A DNA stretch of 22,134 nt, from NCBI RefSeq assembly GCF_013179805.1, contig NZ_SRRZ01000127.1, positions 1 to 22,134 on the forward strand, written 5' to 3'. Under the pieces are notes generated by a model. The model did no database searches. It saw only the letters and a list, made by a program, of their open reading frames with translations, and had not been told where the DNA came from. The stretch comes from Microcoleus asticus IPMA8 (lineage in GTDB: Bacteria > Cyanobacteriota > Cyanobacteriia > Cyanobacteriales > Microcoleaceae). Below are positions 16,981 through 22,134 of the stretch, piece by piece. Numbering within the stretch: position 1 is the stretch's first letter; every line of letters begins with the position of its first letter. A program made the translations under genes and the position numbers.

Positions 16981-17949
16981 TTAAGCTCTAAATACATTCA
17001 GCCGATGCCATTCTAGCGATTCAAGTCTTGGTAAATCTTGGTCGGAAGCCGGCAGGAGAATAGTTTCACTATGAAAATCTTTCATACATTTGGCATTGGG
17101 GGATTCCTCTTCTAAGTCATCAGCGACGATAATTCGGTAATTATCATCTATAGCAAACCAACCCTGGTCAAAAGCCCAATGATGATTTTTACACAATGAT
17201 ATCCCATTATTTATTTGATTATCATAAAACTTGGAAAACGGCTTAATATGTGAGCCATCTACAATAGTTTGAGTGAGATTCCTGATGACTTTCAATCGAC
17301 AAAATGCACACTTGTAGTCATATGTATGTACTACTGCTTTCCTGAAAAAAGCATTTCTAACAGCAGATTTGGTTAAATAAAATTTCGGTTCTGCGTCAGG
17401 AATTAATGCTGAGTCTGATAGTTCTCTTTCTGTCTGAGTAACTTTTTCAAAGTCTTGATTAACTTGTAAAATATCTCCAATATCGTCCCTATTTAATGAA
17501 AACCATGTCGCAATCAGTGTATCTATTAATTCCGATCTCGAATTTTGGTCTTGAAGTAAATCGAATAATTCATTATCCCAACTACCGTATTCTACAGCTT
17601 CTCTTAGCTTGTTAGTGGTCTTAGGCTTAGAACCATTAAATCCCGACTTTAATGTTTTATGCCAGAAACCATCGCCTTCCAAATGCCAAAATGGATAGTG
17701 CAAACCACGATTGTGAGATTCAGAACCTAAGATATCCCAATATTTATTAAAGGTTTTAATTAAGTCGTCTGAAACATAAATTCGATTATCCCTAATTATT
17801 CCTTGAGCAATTAGATCGATGATTGATAATAGTAATATTGGCTTATGATTAGCTTGACCACGTTGGCGTGTATTACTGACATTAAGAGAGGCAAAACGTT
17901 GGCGATAGTATGCTAAATTCTTATTTTCGGACTCTTCTCCTGTAGTCAT
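16981..17949 (-). CDS. Probable phosphorothioate-sensing HNH endonuclease (SBD-HNH)
   Basis: A 322-residue protein with two parts. Residues ~30-160 have the pattern I associate with the sulfur-binding domain of ScoMcrA-like type IV enzymes: NHKPILLLSIIDLI (34-47) and LHYPFWHLEGDGFW (83-96). As I recall, a Tyr-Pro pair lines the hydrophobic sulfur pocket; Tyr85-Pro86 would correspond. Residues ~208-262 are an HNH nuclease: CxxC (214, 217), GSH234, NNGISLC (247-253) and NHH (255-257), all apparently intact. The GGAGGA ribosome-binding site before the ATG is the strongest in the cluster. It lies between dndB and dndC on the same strand, 22 bases from dndC. Base composition looks lower in GC than dndB (one block 20/60 here against 28/60 there), suggesting separate acquisition. 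HNH function is secure; the sulfur-binding role is inferred. Confidence 0.85.
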   Translation of the reverse strand: MTTGEESENKNLAYYRQRFASLNVSNTRQRGQANHKPILLLSIIDLIAQGIIRDNRIYVSDDLIKTFNKYWDILGSESHNRGLHYPFWHLEGDGFWHKTLKSGFNGSKPKTTNKLREAVEYGSWDNELFDLLQDQNSRSELIDTLIATWFSLNRDDIGDILQVNQDFEKVTQTERELSDSALIPDAEPKFYLTKSAVRNAFFRKAVVHTYDYKCAFCRLKVIRNLTQTIVDGSHIKPFSKFYDNQINNGISLCKNHHWAFDQGWFAIDDNYRIIVADDLEEESPNAKCMKDFHSETILLPASDQDLPRLESLEWHRLNVFRA

Positions 17950-18114
17950 TTCCTCCTCCCGCTATGATTAAATACAATCCGATCTAAAATTTTACACTCT
18001 TTTCAACAAAAAGTTAACCGCCGCAAGGCACAACCATAACGCAGAAACTAGACAATTTAAGCAGTGTCAGCCGACTAAAAAGTAATTTTTTAGCCTAAAC
18101 AGGAGATAATTATA
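17950..18114 (-). promoter_or_regulatory. dndB-HNH gap with hairpin and strong ribosome-binding site
   Basis: The 165-base gap holds a stem CTAAAAA/TTTTTAG (18075-18081 with 18087-18093), 20-40 bases after the dndB stop, that could end part of the dndB transcript. It also holds an AT-rich region suited to an internal promoter and a GGAGGA-type ribosome-binding site (complement of about 17951-17957) just before the nuclease ATG. Separate expression of nuclease plus dndCDE from dndB is possible. Confidence 0.5.
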
Positions 18115-19227
18115 TCACTGTCTGCGTGCATCAGCCGTTCCCAAACCCAACCGCTTTTTCAAATAATCTGTCATCCAACTAACACTCGCCCTTGACTTAG
18201 AAATCCCCCCTTTCAACAAAATCCCTTCCTCCCAATCAGGATTAGAAATCGACCAATCAACCTGCTGCAAAAGGCTCAAACGTTCCTCCCAACTCTCAGG
18301 AAAAACCGACAGCAAAGCGGCCCCAACTTCCCCCAAACTCTCAAGCACAACACTGTGACAGTGTACGCAATCCCGGCGCATTTCCCCCGCCGCAACTTGC
18401 TTGTGCAGAACTAATTGCCAATCTGGAATAAAACTGCAAACCGCATTCCAATAACTAACCGCCAGTTGTATTTTTTGAGCAAGTTCTTCCTCTTTCTGTT
18501 CTTTTTTGGTGCGAGAACCAGAGGGTTTTGCCTGTTCGCTGCCGTGAATATTAGACAGCAAAGCCATGATAGCACGATCGATCGCACTCAGCGTAAACAA
18601 TTTGTGCGATCGCCCGTTCAAACTCCCCTTCTCCATCTCAGTCAAACACCGGAAAACCTCAACCTGCTTAACAACCGCCTTCACCACAAAAGCGCGATCG
18701 TCCCGGTGGTTGTAAAGTAGACTGAGTGACGCCTCCAAAGGAACTTGAAAACCGTTCAAATCAGCAAACATCTGCTGCGATTTTTCCAATCCAATATCGA
18801 GAAACAAAATCAGCGCCACCGTCTCATATCCCAACTGCGGATTTTCCCTCAAAGCCATCTCAAAAGCCGCGCGCCGATGCTGTCCGTCATTAATAGTAAA
18901 CTTAGCATCCATCGGCACTCGCAAGCGACCGATTTTCCGTTCTTCGGCCTCATTTCCCACTGCTTCAAAAGTAATATCCGCATCAATCGAAGCAGCAATT
19001 GCCCCACAAGTATAATTTGTAGGATTCTTAACAAAATACTCAGCTATTTCGGGAATCCTAGCTTTGTTAAGCGCGCGTTTCTCCCGCATAGAGGGCGGCA
19101 AATCTTCAGATTCAAAGGGAAACAATTTCGGCAAAAAACGCACCGGACACATCGACACGTAATATTCGCGGCCCGCTTGAATGCCCCGAATTACCGGCAA
19201 AATGTATTCAAAAGAAGGAGTAGACAT
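18115..19227 (-). CDS. dndB: DNA sulfur modification protein DndB
   Basis: A 370-residue DGQHR-domain protein. The motif is at 114-118 within FTINDGQHRRAAFEMAL, and the N-terminal PVIRGIQAGREYYVSMCPVR is typical of DndB. In studied systems DndB represses transcription of the dnd operon and is not needed for modification itself; that role is assumed here. It is the first gene of the minus-strand cluster. No Shine-Dalgarno sequence is visible: the leader immediately upstream (19236-19277) is a six-unit heptamer repeat ending eight bases before the ATG. Length is normal for the family. The 222-base region upstream is shared with the divergent DGQHR gene, a natural place for its operator. Confidence 0.93.
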   Translation of the reverse strand: MSTPSFEYILPVIRGIQAGREYYVSMCPVRFLPKLFPFESEDLPPSMREKRALNKARIPEIAEYFVKNPTNYTCGAIAASIDADITFEAVGNEAEERKIGRLRVPMDAKFTINDGQHRRAAFEMALRENPQLGYETVALILFLDIGLEKSQQMFADLNGFQVPLEASLSLLYNHRDDRAFVVKAVVKQVEVFRCLTEMEKGSLNGRSHKLFTLSAIDRAIMALLSNIHGSEQAKPSGSRTKKEQKEEELAQKIQLAVSYWNAVCSFIPDWQLVLHKQVAAGEMRRDCVHCHSVVLESLGEVGAALLSVFPESWEERLSLLQQVDWSISNPDWEEGILLKGGISKSRASVSWMTDYLKKRLGLGTADARRQ

Positions 19228-19235
19228 ATTTTAGA

Positions 19236-19277
19236 ATGGGGCATTGGGAATGGGGCATTGGGCATGGGGCATGGGGC
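19236..19277. repeat. Six-unit heptamer repeat in the dndB leader
   Basis: Units read ATGGGGC, ATTGGGA, ATGGGGC, ATTGGGC, ATGGGGC, ATGGGGC on the plus strand, 42 bases in all. The tract ends eight bases upstream of the dndB start codon, so it forms the 5' untranslated leader of dndB where a ribosome-binding site would be expected. Confidence 0.9.
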
Positions 19278-19386
19278 AGAGAAATTAAGCATTAATAGCT
19301 ATTGATTTTTTTCGGCTTTTATGGTAATAAGGTGGGCTAGTAGGGCATAACTTAAGTATTCCACAAGGTTTTTTTAAAAACAAGTG

Positions 19387-19415
19387 TTGACATAAACTTT
19401 AATATATGATATTTT
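19387..19415 (+). promoter_or_regulatory. Candidate promoter for the divergent DGQHR gene
   Basis: A consensus TTGACA (19387-19392) is followed after 17 bases by TATTTT (19410-19415), in a strongly AT-rich stretch 35-60 bases before the ATG at 19450. The -35 match is perfect and the -10 is moderate. No Shine-Dalgarno sequence precedes the ATG. Confidence 0.55.
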
Positions 19416-19449
19416 TTGAAAAAATAGCCTAATTATATAAAAACCGCCG

Positions 19450-21042
19450 ATGAACACCAACCCAGCGGATGACCTCGCTATAAAAATTTTAGAAAAAGAA
19501 AATAGCGACAGACAGGAAATCGCACTTTTATTAGATAATTATTTAGGAAAGGACGATCGCATTTTCGTACAAAAAACCCAGATGGGAAACAGCGAAGCAT
19601 ACATCGGTTCAGTCACCCTAGAATGGTTAGACTCTCGCGTCCGTTTCGCCTCCCAGATGCCGCTTTTCCGCCAAAAATTCGACCTCCAAACGAACAACAT
19701 CGTCCGCGACGACGAAACCATTGACGAAATTATCCAGCGTCCCTTAGATTGGTCGCGCCAAGCCGCCCTCACTCAATATTTAGCCGCCAGAAAATCGCAC
19801 AAATTCCCCGCAGTTTTAGTAGTCGTCAGTCCCCCGTGGGTAGATAATCCTCTAGCCGAGGAATGGGATAAAAATGGCGTAGCAACCAAATCCGCGACTG
19901 AATTTACATCCTTTGATAAAAACGAGAACTTAGGGCTTTTGAATGTCTCTCAAAAAGTCTCAATTTTTGCCTTAGACGGCCAGCATCGCCTGATGGGAGT
20001 CCAAGGTTTAATGAGTTTAATTAAAACCGGAATCCTGCAAAGATACAACAAAAATAAAAAACCTGTCGGCGCTGCAATTACTCTGGAAGATTTAGCAGAA
20101 GAGTATCAAATCGACCCCGAAACAGTGTATAAATTAGCTCACGAAAAAATCGGAATTGAGTTTATCCCGGCGGCGGTAGCGGGGGAAACGCGACAGCAAG
20201 CACAACGGCGCGTGCGATCGATCTTTGTGCACGTTAACCTAATGGCGGTAACGCTGAGTCAGGGCCAGCTAGCATTATTGAACGAGGACAACGGATTTGC
20301 GATCGCAGCCCGAAAAATTGCCGTCACCCATCCCTTATTAAAAGAACAAGAAGACAGAAACCCCCGCGTCAATTGGGACAGCGCCACAGTCGCAGCAAAA
20401 TCAACTGTCTTAACCACATTGCAAGCGCTGCAAGATATGTCCGAACGGTATTTAGAATACAAATTCCCTCATTGGAAGCCGGAACGAAAAGGTTTAATTC
20501 CCATGCGTCCCGAAGATGAAGAACTAAAAGAGGGAATTGAAGAGTTTAAAAAATTGTTCGATCATTTAGCAACTTTACCCAGCTATCAAAGAATTGAAAG
20601 CGGCGAAGAAACGACTGAATTGCGCCGATTTAGTTTTGAAAAGCCAGGGGGCGAGGGAAATATTTTGTTCCGTCCAGTCGGTCAAGTTGCTTTAGCTAAT
20701 GCTTTGGGAATTCTAGTATTTAGGAAGAAACTTTCCCTGAAATCTATTTTCGACAAACTCCGCAGGTACGATGTGGATGAAGGATTTAGCCATATGGACA
20801 ATCCTGAGTCTGCGTGGTACGGAATTTTGTACGATCCGAACAAAAAGCGAATGCTAGTTTCTGGAAAGGATTTAGCGACGAAGTTAATTGTATATTTGGT
20901 GGGGGGAATTCAGGACGATATGGAGCGAGCTCATTTGCGGCAAGCGGTGGCGGAAGCGAGGACTTTTGAGGATAAAGCTGTTAGTTTTAACGGCCGATTT
21001 GTGCAGCCACAAGAGGTAGGATTGCCGCCAGTGCTTAGCTAA
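19450..21042 (+). CDS. DGQHR-domain protein, DndB-like, long form
   Basis: A 530-residue protein with the DGQHR motif at 176-180 (SIFALDGQHRLMGVQGLM). It is therefore a relative of DndB but ~160 residues longer, with about 60 more residues before the motif and a long C-terminal region (EWL, NLMAVTLSQGQLALLNEDNG, then a domain ending AVSFNGRFVQP). No membrane segment or nuclease motif is evident. It is transcribed divergently from dndB across 222 bases. A second DGQHR protein beside a dnd cluster suggests a regulatory or DNA-binding partner, but the function is not known. DGQHR proteins also occur outside Dnd systems, so an independent role remains possible. The start is uncertain because no ribosome-binding site is visible, but no nearby internal ATG is better. 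Confidence 0.85.
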   Translation: MNTNPADDLAIKILEKENSDRQEIALLLDNYLGKDDRIFVQKTQMGNSEAYIGSVTLEWLDSRVRFASQMPLFRQKFDLQTNNIVRDDETIDEIIQRPLDWSRQAALTQYLAARKSHKFPAVLVVVSPPWVDNPLAEEWDKNGVATKSATEFTSFDKNENLGLLNVSQKVSIFALDGQHRLMGVQGLMSLIKTGILQRYNKNKKPVGAAITLEDLAEEYQIDPETVYKLAHEKIGIEFIPAAVAGETRQQAQRRVRSIFVHVNLMAVTLSQGQLALLNEDNGFAIAARKIAVTHPLLKEQEDRNPRVNWDSATVAAKSTVLTTLQALQDMSERYLEYKFPHWKPERKGLIPMRPEDEELKEGIEEFKKLFDHLATLPSYQRIESGEETTELRRFSFEKPGGEGNILFRPVGQVALANALGILVFRKKLSLKSIFDKLRRYDVDEGFSHMDNPESAWYGILYDPNKKRMLVSGKDLATKLIVYLVGGIQDDMERAHLRQAVAEARTFEDKAVSFNGRFVQPQEVGLPPVLS

Positions 21043-21104
21043 GTTTTTATTGGGCAAAGTCCACAGCGACGAAGACTTATAAAGCAGGAAGCAAATGGGT
21101 TTTG

Positions 21105-21110
21105 TATAAT
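21105..21110 (+). promoter_or_regulatory. Candidate -10 box of the toxin-antitoxin operon
   Basis: A perfect TATAAT lies 30 bases before the antitoxin ATG. No good -35 hexamer is present at 17 bases, so the promoter may need an activator or use upstream AT-rich sequence; TA operons are usually autoregulated from such sites. Confidence 0.45.
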
Positions 21111-21139
21111 TGAATCTGCACCTTACCTAGAACCAGATT

Positions 21140-21391
21140 ATGACCATCGCTGAACAGATTTACGCAATCGTCAAAACCCTTCCCAAAGACCAAGCCAGCG
21201 AAATTCTCACTTTCGCTGAATTCGTTTGTGCCAAGCACCTGAGCGCAAACCAACCAACAGACACCGTAGACTCTCTGATTCCTTGGACTGAACTTGTTTT
21301 TTCCCTTGCTGGAACTTGGGAAAAAGATTTTCCATCCCTGGAAGATATTCGTGCTGAATCTGGACAAGACATCCTGCGGGAGAGTCTGTAA
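21140..21391 (+). CDS. DUF2281/VapB-type antitoxin
   Basis: An 83-residue small protein with MTIAEQIYAIVKTLPKDQASEILTFAEFV, the helical pattern of DUF2281-type antitoxins that precede PIN toxins. The acidic C-terminal half (WEKDFPSLEDIRAESG) would wrap the toxin and block its active site. Its TAA stop is directly followed by the toxin ATG with no gap, so translation is probably coupled. The role is inferred from family and neighbour; the N-terminal helices could also mediate dimerisation and operator binding. Confidence 0.85.
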   Translation: MTIAEQIYAIVKTLPKDQASEILTFAEFVCAKHLSANQPTDTVDSLIPWTELVFSLAGTWEKDFPSLEDIRAESGQDILRESL

Positions 21392-21784
21392 ATGTACGTT
21401 TTGGATACCAACACCTTGATCTACTATTTCAAAGGTCAAGGACAAGTTGCTCAAAACCTTGCTAATGTTTCTCCCCAGGAAATAGTCGTTTCTACGATCG
21501 TCCTTTTTGAGTTGCAAGTCGGCATTGCTAAATCCAATTCGCCGGCAAAACGCACCCAACAACTTCAGCAATTTTTGAGCAGAGTTAACGTTATTCCTTT
21601 CGATCGCGATGCTGCTCTTGCGGCTGCTACAATTCGCGCCCAGTTGGAGCAACAAGGTACTCCCATCGGCCCGATGGATGTTTTGATTGCAGGGACAGCC
21701 GTAGCCCTCCAAGCGACCCTCGTCACCCACAATGTCAACGAATTTTCTAGAGTTTCGGAACTTGCAATCGCAGACTGGTATTGA
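21392..21784 (+). CDS. vapC: VapC-type PIN-domain ribonuclease toxin
   Basis: A 130-residue PIN-domain protein. The acidic active-site residues are in place: Asp5 (LDTNTLIYY), Glu40 (FELQVG), Asp96 (GPMDVLIAGTA), and the C-terminal THNVNEFSRV segment (112-121) where the fourth acidic position usually falls. VapC toxins are Mg-dependent endoribonucleases, commonly cutting tRNA or rRNA, and are held inactive by the cognate antitoxin just upstream. Length is normal for VapC (~130). The gene starts on the base after the antitoxin stop. Target RNA cannot be told from sequence. It probably stabilises the adjacent defence cluster, though this is inference. Confidence 0.92.
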   Translation: MYVLDTNTLIYYFKGQGQVAQNLANVSPQEIVVSTIVLFELQVGIAKSNSPAKRTQQLQQFLSRVNVIPFDRDAALAAATIRAQLEQQGTPIGPMDVLIAGTAVALQATLVTHNVNEFSRVSELAIADWY

Positions 21785-21796
21785 CTAAAAAACTTC

Positions 21797-22084
21797 TCAC
21801 AATCTGGCTTCCTTTAACAAAATAAGTTCGGCTCCTACAGGCAAATGATCGGACTCTGTTGCCTCCAAAACCGAACTAGATTTAGCACCCCAATGCTTTG
21901 AATACCAAATATAATCTATCCGGAAAACCGGATAATTTAATCTCCAATTCGACCTTTTTACCAAGAATTTAAGTTCCCAACCGTGAGGCCAGGTAAAACC
22001 AAACCCCCATCCCGATTTTTGGAAAGAATCTTGCATGACTTTCGGGTGCATCTCACTTTTGCAAATATATGAAAAAGGGCTCAA
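21797..22084 (-). pseudogene. C-terminal remnant of an endonuclease/exonuclease/phosphatase family gene
   Basis: The 95-codon frame contains YPVFRIDYIWYS and TESDHLPVGAEL, the final catalytic motifs of the EEP superfamily (the Asp-His pair in SDHLP), preceded by GWGFGFTWPHG. The N-terminal two-thirds expected of the family, including the GDFN motif, is missing. Upstream in the same frame a stop codon occurs four codons before the TTG-like start (complement of 22094-22096), and other frames up to the window end show no EEP motif. A frameshifted gene extending past 22134 is possible, as is assembly error near the edge. Confidence 0.65.
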
Positions 22085-22134
22085 ATGAAAAAGCTAGTAA
22101 AACTGTGAAAAAAGATGAGGTAAAAAAAATGACA

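Noticed and set aside
16981..17949. HNH gene as a homing endonuclease inserted by chance in the dnd operon
   Set aside because: It is a free-standing gene with its own N-terminal domain, strong ribosome-binding site and spacing that fits the operon; no intron or intein boundaries are visible. Not fully excluded.
18745..19305. 186-codon plus-strand frame opposite dndB
   Set aside because: It runs through the heptamer repeat and is antisense to a clear DGQHR gene; no motif of its own.
21077..21730. 217-codon minus-strand frame opposite the toxin-antitoxin genes
   Set aside because: Both plus-strand proteins have clear family motifs, so the opposite frame is a shadow.
1..22134. tRNA, rRNA, transposase genes or riboswitches (including a TPP riboswitch before thiD)
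   Set aside because: No cloverleaf, rRNA-like or transposase sequence was recognised, and the 140 bases before thiD lack the conserved TPP riboswitch core.

Overview
The window looks like the chromosome of a filamentous, Oscillatoriales-type cyanobacterium (Microcoleus/Oscillatoria-like). The evidence is the many HIP1 octamers (GCGATCGC, e.g. 238-245, 2952-2959, 11983-11990, 14104-14111, 15391-15398, 18606-18613, 20299-20306), the cyanobacterial ftsQ-ftsZ pair, a giant NTPase/WD40 protein, and tracts of heptameric short tandem repeats (AAATCTA/TTTTAGA and ATGGGGC types). The genus is an inference. The first ~50 bases are nearly pure C and look like a contig edge.

Layout. Positions 1-7704 hold two minus-strand P-loop NTPases: a 1824-residue protein with an N-terminal domain, helical repeats, an nSTAND-type NTPase, one membrane segment and 14 WD40 repeats, and a 452-residue AAA/STAND-like ATPase. 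Positions 7705-12456 are housekeeping: ftsQ and ftsZ (+), an MBL-fold hydrolase (-) and thiD (+). Positions 12453-19227 form a minus-strand DNA phosphorothioation cluster read in the order dndB, SBD-HNH nuclease, dndC, dndD, dndE. A second, longer DGQHR-domain protein (19450-21042, +) is transcribed divergently from dndB. The right end carries a DUF2281-type antitoxin and VapC/PIN toxin pair, and a C-terminal remnant of an endonuclease/exonuclease/phosphatase-family gene.

How the genes fit together. DndC (PP-loop, Fe-S), DndD (SMC-like ATPase) and DndE (nick-binding) with a cysteine desulfurase encoded elsewhere would place sulfur in the DNA backbone. DndB is the usual repressor of the cluster. 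The usual restriction module dndFGH is absent from the window. Instead, a protein with features of a sulfur-binding domain (YPFW) followed by an HNH nuclease sits between dndB and dndC. I consider this the most interesting element: a nuclease predicted to sense phosphorothioate DNA, encoded with the genes that make that modification. The dndC-dndD and dndD-dndE junctions, normally tight, are each opened by inverted-repeat elements, and a heptamer repeat lies 8 bp upstream of the dndB start codon.

A second theme is repeat invasion of gene ends. The ftsZ/MBL convergent boundary is a 26-bp perfect inverted repeat of heptamers that supplies the MBL stop codon and touches the ftsZ stop. The giant WD40 gene also ends inside a heptamer tract and carries in-frame repeat-like linkers.
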